Source: Corticium candelabrum (lineage: Eukaryota > Porifera > Homoscleromorpha > Homosclerophorida > Plakinidae). From it: a DNA stretch of 64,000 nt. This document shows positions 43,849 to 56,900 of this stretch, one piece after another (positions within the stretch are counted from its first letter, which is position 1; each line of letters starts with the position of its first letter). The translations under genes were made by a program, and so were the position numbers. Location of the stretch: the NCBI RefSeq assembly GCF_963422355.1, contig NC_085100.1:2554068-2618067 (forward strand), in the 5' to 3' direction. The notes under the pieces are model-generated. The model had not been told where the DNA came from, made no database searches, and worked only from the letters and a program-made list of their open reading frames with translations.

Positions 43849-44974
43849 CAAATGAGACTGAGAATACAGAGAGTACAGAGTGACTTGCCATTGTTTGTAT
43901 CCAGTGGTACAAGTAAGAAACCACTTGTTATAGTGCTAGATTGCATACCTTTAAGTGCTAATTTAATATCGTGACTTTGCAGAGGATTTATAATCATGAT
44001 GATTACAGTAGTAGTTGCATTCTGTTTGCTGACTACGTTACAGTGTCTTCTGGAAGGGTCAATATTGCATGTTTAGATTTTGTAGAAGAATATATTGATG
44101 GTTATTTGCTTTCACCTTGATACATTGGTAAATGTAGGCTCAAGTCAGCGAATTTTCGTTAAACATTATGCAGGCACACTGGCCTTTAAAGCTGAGTGGT
44201 TGTTGATTTTTTGTTCATATGAACATTAGGAGCAAATGCAGATCCATCATATTTGTGTAGAGCTCGAATATTGCTGTAGCTGTAGGTCAAGCAATTGCTT
44301 GTGCATGTGCATCTGCTGCAGTTTGGGAAGTGATCAGTTAGACGGTGACGATTGTACTTACAATGGCTTGTCTACTAGGCATAATTTCTATTTTCACTGT
44401 GAAACACGTGAGAACTCTCACGGGTAACCTACATGACGCAAACGCGTGGGGAATCACACAATGGCCTGCAGCTTTTATACATTACGCATATATATACAAC
44501 GTCAACGCTAGGCAATAGAAGATCAGAGCACTTCTGACTTTCTCTCTCTCTCTGTAGATAAGTTTGAAGTAAACCGTCAATTCCCTTTGCTATTCCAATC
44601 TGCGGTGTTTGTGAGAAAGATGAGCTTCTCTATAATTAGGTTCTACGTTTGTTTGTTTGTGGGTGTTTTCCACCATTGACTAATGGCGTTGTACTGCGCA
44701 GGAGTTGTCTGTGTAGGATTGACCCTTTGGTATTATAATTGCTGAGGCTCCTTGCGCTTGGTACCAACTGCATCTTGCCTAGCTTTTAGCTAGCTAATTC
44801 CAAGTGTGACCTTCTGCTCTGTCAGAGTTAACGTTGTCGTTGTGAGTAAGAAACCTGTCTGCCTAAATAGGAGAGCACGCGTATCATTACTCATTATTAT
44901 TGATCTTTTTGTAGGAGTGATCTCCAGCTCTAGTCAAAGGTTCACAGGTTTGCTGCAGCTGTAGAGCATTTGCA
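43849..44974. other. Intergenic region upstream of Bark-like gene 2
   Basis: It aligns with 18574-19657 with small indels. Well-conserved stretches include GATCAGAGCACTTCTGACT and GGAGTTGTCTGTGTAGGATT, candidates for shared promoter elements. No coding exon recognised. Confidence 0.5.
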
Positions 44975-47900
44975 ATGGCAAACCAACAGTCTTCAAGGTG
45001 ATTAGACTTGTCTAAACTAATGTGGACTCGACAAGTCGGCCACAAAGTTGGTTAATGTATAACTTGCTTGTTATCTTATTTTGTGAACATGAAATGCTAT
45101 TGTTTACTCTGAAATTGCTGTGTGTTTTGCGACATGTCCGATGCTGTGAACATCTTGTGAATTGAGTAGCTGCACGTGAGCACGTTCTCATTTGACTAAG
45201 TATTTTGTTTTGATTAGGCTACGACTGGTTTGGGTTGCAGCAGTTGCGGTACTCTGTCAAGGTAACAAACTTGCCACATTTTAGACATTTATGGTATGGT
45301 AAAGTGCTACAAATAGTGTGCAGTGGAACTGAGACGAGTATCGGTGGGAAATACTCTTCGAGTTACACTTTGACGCAAATCAATGGACCATATGCTGTCA
45401 CCAAAGATCTTGTAGTGAGTAAGGGAGCCACAGTAACAATAGAGGCTGGTGTAGTCCTCAATTTCCAGGCAAGAGTTCGTCTGATCGTCAATGGCACACT
45501 CATTGCTAAAGGATCAAAGGAAGCTCCTATTGTTATGTACCATAATGCTACAATTGGTACCGACACAGGACTCATACGTCTGGTGGGAGGTAAGAATTCA
45601 AGAGAAGGTCGTGTTGAGGTGTTAAATGGTCAGAACTGGGGGACAGTATGTGATGATTATTGGAACACAGACAATGCAAAGGTTGTTTGTAGACAACTTG
45701 GATTTGGAAATCCAATCGAAGCGTCCACACGACGCTTTGGTTCAGGGTCTGGTGTTATTGGATTAAACAATGTGAATTGTGATGGTGTGGAGAATTCATT
45801 GCTAGACTGTCGTGCCGACCAATGGAACAGCAGTAAATGCAAACACTCGGAAGACGTGGGCGTCGTTTGTGGAGCAGGTAGTGTTGGATTCTGGGGTGGC
45901 ATTGTGTTTGCTAACGACAGTGTGACCGGAACAGTTGTACGTAGCGCATGGAAGTACTACAGTAATAGCGTACTTGAAAATGTTGAGATCATGAATGCTG
46001 GTGTGGCTATTGATACTATCAGACGATCCCAACCAGACCTTCAAGTGCCGGCAATCACCATCATGACTGCCAGTCCATCAGTCACCAATGTGACTATTAT
46101 GCATAGCAGACAGGTTGGAGTTCGTTTGAATGCAGTTCACGGAAATGTCAAATTTGTTGGTTTATTGATTAAAAACAGCACAAGTAGTGGCATTACTGGA
46201 TCGTGTTCTTGGCAGTTTGCATGCATTAGTTGCCAGGTAACTGTTCGTGGTGGCAGTGGTATTGATGTCACTAGGATACCTCTAAATCTTGATCTCCCTG
46301 ATGTTGCTATGGTTCAAAGTTATTCTTTGGATTATAAAGGCTCTGCATCAAGCAATGTTCAATCATTCAGTGTTGGGATCGATGGCTTTTATGTTAATTT
46401 CACTGAAGCTAGTGCTCGAACAAACTATTACATTAGAGGTTTTGAAACAATGCCTGGTTATGGACTCTCAATTTTTTTCCAACGTTTGAAATTAAACAGA
46501 AACAGTATCAGAATAATTGATGGTGTAACTGGACAACAAGTGTTGTATTGGTGGTATCGCTCTGCTATTCCATCTGGAAGCTTGTCTCTTACTTCTCATC
46601 AGTTGCTATTCTATATTGACACGGATTACAGATACGTTATATCAGGAGATATTCTTGCCTATATAGCACCATACAAACTGAGTAAGACATTAATTTTGTA
46701 TCTGACTGTATTTGTTTCATGTGCAATTTGTTTGCGTGTTAGGTGATCGTCTAGTCTCCATCGACAACAGCTTTGTCGGTGGAGTTGATGGTTTAAACAG
46801 CTTGTTGTCAGGAATTCGCTTGGCAGGATCTCTGGGAATTGTACACATTAACGGGTGTCGTGTGTTGGCCGCAAGAAGCAGTGGCATTCAGTTAAGTGGA
46901 TCTGCTAGTGATGTGGTAGTATCAACTACAAGAGTAATCAATGGCACAACAGCAGGTTCTGGTGTGGACCTTAATGGTGTTTATCTGAGTTTGTTAGATT
47001 TGTCTGAAGTGCATATTGAGGGATACAATTATGGAGTGAATGCAAGGACATACAGCCAAGCTAATATCTCAATAGACAACTCACAGTTCAGGCGAAATCG
47101 CTACACTGGAGTTTATGTTTGGTGGTCACAACCATACATCTACAATTGGCCTCTGCTTTCTAACCAAAACTTAGAAATCACTCGTTCTACATTTGCAGAT
47201 ACTGTCACTAATCAAGGCTTATATGTTTATGCGTACAACTCGTACACAACTGCAAGTAAACGAGTTCAAATCTCTGACAACTTGTTTGAAAGGAATATGG
47301 GTGGTCTGTATTATACACACGGCAGCCGTCATGTGACCAGCAACATACAAAGGAATACTTTCATCGACAATAATGGTGGTTGTTGTTCTGGAGCAATGTA
47401 TGTTTCAACTCAATTCTACAATCCCAATTATCCACTATGGGTGGACATCATTGATGGAAACCAGTTCTTACGTAATTCAGGAGAGTATGTCGTCAAACTG
47501 CAGACTTCGGCATCATTTAGTTCCTCTTATCAACTGGGTTCTGTGGTGGTATTCAGAAATAACAACATATCAGATAGCTCTGTTTTGCAATCTACAGTGT
47601 CAAACACTCGAAAGTCAACTCCACATGCTGTTCTTGATATTGTGGGTACCACGTTTGTGACTGCTTACCACAACAGGTTTTATAACCCAAATGCTACGTT
47701 TGACCTAGCACTCCAAGCTGAAAGCATTTCATCTTTGGATCAAATCAATATTACACTAAACTGGTGGGGTACAGCTAATGAAGTGAAAATTCAAGAGCGA
47801 ATATTTGACTTCGATGACAGTAGCAATTTGGCTGTTGCCAGATATTTTCCATTCTTACTTTCTTCTTCACTTTCTGATGTAGCAAATTCTACTCATCCGA

Positions 47901-50900
47901 GGATGAACACGCCATTCATTAATGCTAACAATGAAATAGGAGGACAGTTGGCAGAAAATATAACTCTTGCTGCCTTCCGTAGCCCATATACTGTTACACG
48001 TGATGTTACTGTATTGCCAGCTGCTGTATTGATTATTGAGGCGGGCACTGAGTTGAGATTTCAACCAAATGTGGGAATGCTGGTTGAAGGTCAACTGTTG
48101 ACTAAAGGTTTATCCAATCAACCAGTTATATTCACTCGCTTTCAAAGCTCAAGTTCTTATGATAATGGATCGTTAATTGTGCGGTTCAGAGATGGAAGAT
48201 ATTATAGCACAAGCGCTCGTGGTATTCTAGAGTTGAACATTGAAGACACGTGGTACTCAGTATGTCTGAACTCTGAACAGCGTCCGGACTACACATCTAT
48301 GTCTGCATTAGCTAGGGTTGTTTGTATGCAACTTGGTTATGACAGTGGTTACTTGAGCAACACTTACTGGTACCCCACTTTGGGCGAACCTGTTGTACTC
48401 AACTTCTGGTGTCCTCACAATGCTTCTGTGGTCAGTGACTGTACATTTAATAGAAGCTCCTATTCAGCACAGTCAGACTGCCTTCGTGTTGCTTATCCCT
48501 CTTGTTACAGATCAAATTCATACCAACAATCTTCAGGATACCATTGGTCAGGAATTCGTTTTGCTCCTACTAGTTCTGTTCCTTTAGCTAATGGTGTACA
48601 TCAAGTTCCCATGTCACGACTGAGGTATACTGAGATTATAGGTGCCGGTCAGTGGATCTACAAGACTGTTCCTGCCATACAAGCATACTTTAGACCTCCA
48701 GAGACAATTGGTGTAACAATAAGAGATTGTGCTTCTACAGGAATGGAAGTTAGCTATTTGCATGAAGAGGCTAGAATTACCGGTTTGACAGTTGTGAACA
48801 GCAGGGGAGATGGTGTATCTGTTAGAAGACCAAGAGGGAAAAACTTGACCATTGATGCAATAACAGTTCATAATGTGACTGGCTATGGCATTCGAGTATA
48901 TCGTTACAGTTCATCCCTGAATGGCAACACAGACTTTCAGTCTATTTGCTCAGATGTACACAACATATCCATAGATCCTGAAGATGGAGCTTATATTGGC
49001 ATGTCTCAAGATGAACACTTACCTGGAATCACTTGTTCTGTTGTTCTCTATGGTCCTCCTAACACAATTCTTTCTGTTCGATTGGTGACGATGAGACTAT
49101 ATAATGATGATCGTCTCACTTTGAGAAATGGACCATTATCTTCTAGCCCTTCATGGCTGTCATTTAGTGGCTACCGTTCGTCACTGAATGATCCATATCT
49201 TTCTTCTGGAAATGTTATTTTTGTAGAGGTCACAACTGGAGGAAAGACTGGTGCTCCTGGGTTTAGTTTACACATAGAAGCTCTGTCATCTGCTCCTGGA
49301 GAACCGTTTGTTCACATTGTGAATAGTGCTGTAACTTCTAGTGGGTATGGTGTTTACATTGGCTCACTCTATGATGACACTGTGATACACAACGTCACCA
49401 TTGTTGACTCTGCTCAGCATGGTATTTATGTGTCGTCACAATATGGCTTGATGACCGTTTCTAAATGTCGGGTGATCAATTCAAGAAGCACTGGAGTTTA
49501 TCATTCGTATGGTCGAAAACAAATGAAATTCATAGATAATCAACTTACAAACAACTCTCAGGGAATGTTTATACGTCCTTACTATTACTCTTATGACAAA
49601 TGTGGCATTCAAGTTTTAGGAAATGTAATAGTAGGTTCAAACAGAGAGGGATTGTATATCAGTGCAGGTGGAAGTAGCTCCTGGAATACACAGAATAAGT
49701 GTCCATGGGAAGTTTCAAATAATCTATTTGAATACAACAATGATGGCTTGCTGGCTTACTCATACAATCAGAGAGGTTTGCATTACGCATTGAATTTTAC
49801 TGAAAATGTGTTTAATGCCAATAATGGCACAGCATTGAGACTAGACAAACGAGGTGACTGGTATGGGTTGATTACTGCTAATCAGTTTCATCATCATGCA
49901 AGCCGGACTGGAGGATCTGTTTTAGTGGAGGGAAGAGTTGAAGCACTGAATATAACAAGTAACACTTTTAAGTGGAACGGTGGCAAGTATGTAGTGAGAC
50001 TAGCGTTGCTCAACTTTACTTCATTTCCTGTCGTTTTCAGCAGTAATGAATTGTCAAATAACTACATCAACGAAACAGATACAATACCATTGGATAATCG
50101 ATCTGCCGTTTTGGTAGTTGGAATGTCAAATAAAGTTTTGATGAGAGACAATGTTTTTGATAATCCCGAGTCTCTGTTTGAGTTAGGAGTTGAGCTTCCT
50201 GTACAAAGTTCTACTGATCACACGATAGATGTTAGCTACAACTACTGGGGTACTGTAAATGAAAATAGAATTCGGGATCGAATTCATGACTTTGGCTACT
50301 GTTCTCGCTTGGCATCAGCAGATTTCTTTCCATATTTAACATCTGCAGTTGGGCTTCCAGTCTCGTCAACTATTTCTCGTTCTACTGATATTATTCGTCT
50401 CAATAGTATCATAAGAGGACGAGTATTGGCAGACACAGTTATTCCTTTATCTGGTAGCCCATATGTTGTAACTGGCGATATATCTGTGTTACCTGGGAGG
50501 AAGCTCACCATTGAGGCAGGAGTTGAACTGCGGTTTAGTCATAATACTGGCATCCTGGTAGAAGGACGATTGGTAGCCAATGGAACTGATGCCAAGTCTA
50601 TTAGAATGACAGATGACAGCTTTTTTGGTTTAGTGGAGGAAGAAGGAAGCATTCGAATAGTAGGTGGACTGACATCGCTTGAGGGCAGAGTCGAACTGTT
50701 TCACAATGGAACATGGGGCCCCATATGTGTTGTTCAGAACCCCAATGGAAGGTATTATCGGACTAATCATGACTACTACAATACTCAAGTTGTCTGCCGT
50801 GAACTTGGTCATTATGCAAACTATCGATTTCCCTTCTCAGATCCATCATTTGGATTGTCTAGTAATCCAGCCTGGTTGGGACATGTACTTTGTAGGGGAA

Positions 50901-53900
50901 ATGAAGCTTCTTTGAGACAATGCACAAACTATGTCTTACAACTGTCTAACTGCCCATATGGACAGCTAGTGGCAAGGTGTAGAGACACAGGGTTCACTTC
51001 TGCAAGCAGAGATTTGCCTTTATTGCATTGGACTGGATTGCGATTTGCAGGCAGTGGTCAGGAGATATCGACTATGAGGAACGTATTAATTGAAAGAGCA
51101 GGAATAGCCAATGGAGAGCAAACTTCTGCTATTTATGTAGTGGGAAGGGAAGTATATTTTTCTAAGGTACGTGTCACTGACAGCTCGTGGACTGGATTAA
51201 CAGTGACAAACTCACCATCAGTCCAACTGTCCAATTGTCACATTTCAAGAAATGATGGTAGTGGTGTTCGACTGGTCAATACACCTGCTAGCTCAGTAAG
51301 AGGACTAACAAGCAAAGAGAACTCTAATCACGGGTTGTCACTGTCAGTAGATAGCCTACTACAGAGATTGTGGAACATACCTGTACCATCAAGTCATATT
51401 GTTGACATTTGCTCATATAACAGCATTCAATTATCGACTTCAATGCCTTTTTATCTGAGATTCAATGCTGATCCTATACAGAGAAATGGAGGATATCGCA
51501 CGTGTACTGCATCTATTCAATCTGATGCACATCATGTTGTATCTGTACACATACTGGCTATCAAACTTAGAGAAACAAGTTCATATGTGACTGTGGATGG
51601 CAAAGATGTATACAGAAGGAGGGCAGTTCCATCTAACTTTCCTCTTCATTACACTGCATCAGTAGGATCATCTGTGAGGGTGCTAGTGTCAGCATACTTA
51701 TACGACTATACCTATGAGCTTGGTCAAAACTATTTTCTAGCATACATACAGCGACATAAGACAGGCAAGTAACTCAATGTTGTATCTCCTTCACCTACAT
51801 TCTGTTGTTTTACTGCATGTAGTCATTTGTCCATGTCTCTTATTTTTTGCTTATCTGTATTCTTGATTTACTCATTTAATTGCTTCTGGTTGCATTACTG
51901 TAGTTGGTCTTTGAGTTTAACTTTTGCAACTAGTATTGCTGATTAGGTTTGTCAAACGTTACGTCTCATTACTTCACCGGTTTGTCTTTGACTGACAACT
52001 CACTGTCCGGATTGGTCATAAACTCTAGCTTGAGCAGTTATGAACGATTTGACGTAACACTTCTGAATTCTATTGTGACCGATAACAACTGGAACGGCAT
52101 TGATATCAATACAACAAGCAAGGGAATTTCCAACTATGGTTCTAATGTGCATACGTTTGATATCCAACGAAATTTCATCTCACAAAACGGACAGTTTACC
52201 ACTGCCACGTATGGCTCTCGGTCTGCTGGTATTGCAATGCAGATTGATCGATCAAATGTCATCGTACAGAACAATGCCTTTTGGAAAAACAAAGGAGGAG
52301 CAGTGAGTTTGAAGCTCGACTCTGATGTTCATAAGAGCAATGTCTATCTGTTTGATAATGACATTGAACAGAACACGGCAGGTCCTACAGTCAGTGTATC
52401 TGGAAGTAGCGGTACGTCTGGTCCTTTAGTGCACGTAGTTGGCAACAGAATCAGTCATAATTCAGCTGGAATTCAATATGACACACTTTCAATTGATAAT
52501 GTTGCTGCCAATGTGGTTAACAATACGTTTTTCAATGATACCAGTCGTCACGTTATAAGATGGGTTGTAGGTTCGCGGTCGTCTGCTGGTGGACAGCAGT
52601 GTGTAGACAATACTCTATACCTCAACATTGGACAGAAGCCAAACTATCGTTGGAGTGTGTATGCTGATGGAATCGGTCCTCAGTACATGCAAAATTTGTT
52701 TAGCAATCCATCCAATCTGTACGAGTTTGTGTCTGGAACGGATAGAGGACAAGGTCACCATGATGCTAGAAATAACTGGTGGGGCACACCATACTTGACA
52801 CAAGCTGAAGCAATAGTTCGAGATAAGAATGATGTATCGAGCTCAGCATTTGTAGATATTAAGCCCATTGACAGTAGCAATCCTTGGGTGGCTCAATCAG
52901 GTATCAAGTTTTACTGAGGCTGGAGATTAAAAACTGATGTGACATGTGATGTCATTTTTGTGTTTGCAGCTTGTCCATTCGGCTGGGTTGAGTATAATTC
53001 CAGCTGCTACTTGTATGTGGGTGGCGCTCAAAGTTGGCACTTGGCTAATACTTACTGCCAGGTGATAATCCTCCAGTTGCTATTAGATTAGGTTGTGATC
53101 ATTTATCTTTTTTTTGTATTGCAGGATCTCAGTTCTCAGTTGGCTAGCACCCATTCTATTTCTGTAGATGGGTTTTTGCAAAACGTCTCACCAATACCGT
53201 ATGGTCTGACCAGCCCGGGTTTCTGGTTGGGGCTCTTTAGTGCAGCAAACGACACCTGGCAATGGACAGATTTCAGTCCAGTTGACTACACTTCGTGGGC
53301 TGATGGAGGAATTGTAGCAACTACTGGACAATGTCTAAAACTGGATACCACTGGTTGGCAATCTTCTGACTGTTCTTTGCCTCTTCCTTTTATTTGCAAG
53401 CAAGATGCATCAAGTGAGTGATAAGTATTTTTTGTTGATTTTTATAGCAAATACTAGTGGTCCATTCCTAATTAATTTGAGCGGCTGTGTTTGCTTGTCT
53501 GAGTTCATTTCTTGCCAACTTTCATTCTGTTAATTGTATTGTTGCAATGTACTGAGTGCATGGACATACAAGAAGAACCACATACAACAGACGAAACCTA
53601 ACAGAGAATCGGTTTACTGCATAGGTGATTGTCCAAATGGTTGTTTGCAGCATGGATCATGTGACAGACAGACTCTGAGTTGTTTGTGCAATCGAGGCTG
53701 GAGAAGTGATGACTGTAGTGAATTTCACTGTAATGATGTGAACAGCTGCTCTGGATATGGTAATTGTGTTGGACCCAATCAGTGCCGTTGCAGGGTTGGA
53801 TGGAGAGTAAGTGCTGTTTCCGTTCTTGTGCAATGATTGTGTGTAAGTTTTTAACATTAAGGGTCGGGCTTGTACAACTACTTACTGCAACTTGTACACA

Positions 53901-56900
53901 ACTTGTCATGCCTGCAGTCGTCAGCCAGGCTGTGGATGGTGTGATGAACAACAAGAGTGCATTCCTGGTCTGTCTGATAAACCTGACAAGCAGCTATGTG
54001 CTAGCTGGTTTTATTACGCATGTTATTCTCCTGTCAGCAGCACTCAGTGTTCACCTAGAATCAGAGTGAGAATTCAGTGTTTGTGTTTGAGAGAGGTTGT
54101 GATGTAGTTGATGTTTACAGAATATTGGCTGTGATGCTTCATGTGATTCCTCTGTACCAACAACTAGCAATGAAACTTGCCAACATTGTCATGACATTGA
54201 AAACTGTTATTATCAAAATGCTGTAAGATGACTTGTAGTATTGCTATAACGGTTAGTGTATATTGTTATTAATTTAGAGTGCATGTCGCAGCTGGGATGA
54301 AGATCGCTGCCCGTATGGTCGAGTTACACCTGACTATGGCCAAGGTTCACAAGGTCCCAAAATCCCCAGTCACCTTCCATTTCCGTCATCTAATAATTTT
54401 CAGCCAGTGAAACGTCATGCTGGTAAACCTCACATTGATCGACGCTCTTCCGTTGACCTCTTTTCAGATATCAGAGTTGTTCAGCCAAATCAAGTGATTT
54501 TCAGAATGCTGGCAAAAATGACTGCAACAGGTAGTGATACAAACGAAGCTCTGTTTTTCACCAAACCACCAATACAATTGGTCCCTGGACGCATTCTGGC
54601 GAGCTCTCAAAGTGGAGGAATTTTAGACAAGGTTATTGCTGTGTCGTCTATTGGTACTTACCAAATTATCAAGACTATTCCTGCATCATTGGAAGACGTC
54701 ATCAAGTATGCTGACTTCACCGAACAAGTGCAACTAAGAAGTCTCATTCATAAATCAGCCATAGAGCATCTTCCTGAACCGGATGCTCTACAGAACATCA
54801 TCAGTGCCAGCACTCCTTCTCTTGAAGGCGCACCAATTACATATGTTGTTCCAACAAATGTTGCCATCTACAAATGTGTTGGAGACTATAGCAGTGGAAC
54901 ATACATGATTGTGCTACCCAAACAATCGGCTGCTACTCTTGCACTTGACAATGGTGAAGGGATTGTAAGTATACAGAGCTCAGGATTTATAGAAATTGTG
55001 CAGTCTGTAACCTCGTCTGGTGGTCACACATTTGTTCACACAACTCTAGCTGATTGCACTCAATCAAGAGCTCCTGTACAAGTCAAGTCTGACATCACAA
55101 CTACTGGCTCTTCTTCTACATCTGTCACTCCATCAATAACTGGACTTGGTGGTGATGGAACGTTGGGTTTGTTGATCTACAAAGACTATTTACCTTCTAG
55201 TTTAGACATTTCTGTTGGTGATGCTGTGGTTGGCCGTCCAAGTGGTCCATTAGCTGGTTATGTCAAGAGCTACTTTGACTCTTTAGATGGTACTCTGACA
55301 TACATTGAACTGGATTCAACAAGCGGTATAGGAAGACCTGCATGTCGACCAGACGAGGATCTCGGTGTTGTTATTGGTGGAGGGTTGGGACCTGTTGTGA
55401 TTGGAGGAGGTCTTGTTAATGTTGATGGTCTTGACATCGGCCCAATTGATGAATTTGACTCTGACCCAAAAGGGACAATTGCAAAGACTTGGTGCAATAA
55501 AACAGGAACAACACCATTTGTTCTTCATCAAATCATCCAGTCTCAAGTATGTATGCCACGTATTATCCACAGTAGCATTCAATAGACAATTTGTTTATTT
55601 TACAGATTTCTACTGTAGGCGATTTGCAAGCTGAGCTAAAAGTTGCTTATGCCCCCGACCTTGTGATGACTCTGAGAAGCAATCACACTAGTCCTTTCCT
55701 GTCTAAGATTGGTTTTCAGTTTAGCGGTGAGGCAGTGCTGGGCACCAAGACAAAAGTCAATGTTGACTCAACAGGGTAACTTGTACATATCAGTCTCACA
55801 GCATGCAGCTATTGTAAACAATCATTTGTGTTTAGTTCAAGTAACTTTGTTGGGCCGGTAGGAATAGAGGCGACTCCTGCTTGGCACCAGTCGTCATCAT
55901 TCTGTATAGACGTGGGTCCCATCTGCATTCCCGGTCGTCTTCTATTCTCTGCCAACTTTTCATTTGCTATTGATTATGCAGTAAGAATTCAATCTTGCAT
56001 TTTGCTTGCTGATGGCCTACGTATAACAAATATCGATATCCCTGTCTTGTAGCTGGCTAGTTCTGCTCAATTTGCATTCACTCAGGAATATGAATCCACC
56101 GGGATATTGCAGGTGGGCATACAGTGGCGTACAAACATTGGGTATGAATACGACAAAACGGTGAGTCTTCCAATTTGAGGTTAATGTATTTGGCGTGTCC
56201 TATTCAATAGGTTGGTTAATATTAGGTAAATATGAAAGCTCATCAAGAGCTGCCTTCAGGAACATTTACCTCTAGCAGCCAAGCTACAGGTCGATCTGCT
56301 TCATTTACGGCAGCATTAGTTCCTTCTCTTGGAATAGAATGGCCACTTACCTATACATTGCCTGACTACATTGATACTCTTGTCCCTGTTTTCATTGCGA
56401 GTAAAATTGGATCAAGTTTCATTGCCTCTTCTGTATCATCTTCATTCAGTGCAGACTTTCAACCAAAACTGGTGGGTCAATGGAAAGCAAGCGAATGCAC
56501 AGACGGCTGTGAATTTGATCAAGTGAGTTGATGATTTGTACTGATCAGGGCGTTTTGATTTACTTTAGTATGGCACTTCTGTAGAAACTGGGCGTAGATA
56601 TCCTGGCAGGGATTGAAGAGGTGGGTGCTTCAAGTACTCTAGACTTGCGCTACCTCAAGTCTTCAAAGTCTCTTCAATCATGGAAGTCAGCAGAACTTGT
56701 AGACGTCGTTACCGGCTTGTGTTTACAACAGTTGTCATCTTGTCCTTGCAATTGCCCTGGGAATGCCCCTTGTCAAAGCTTTAGCACCATCAACTTGTGT
56801 CAAGCTTGCGCATGTGCCGGTACTCCATTGTGCTCATGTGTTCAACCTTGTCCTCCCGGTACAATAGAAGATAAGGATATAACAGGAACGATTCGCTGTA

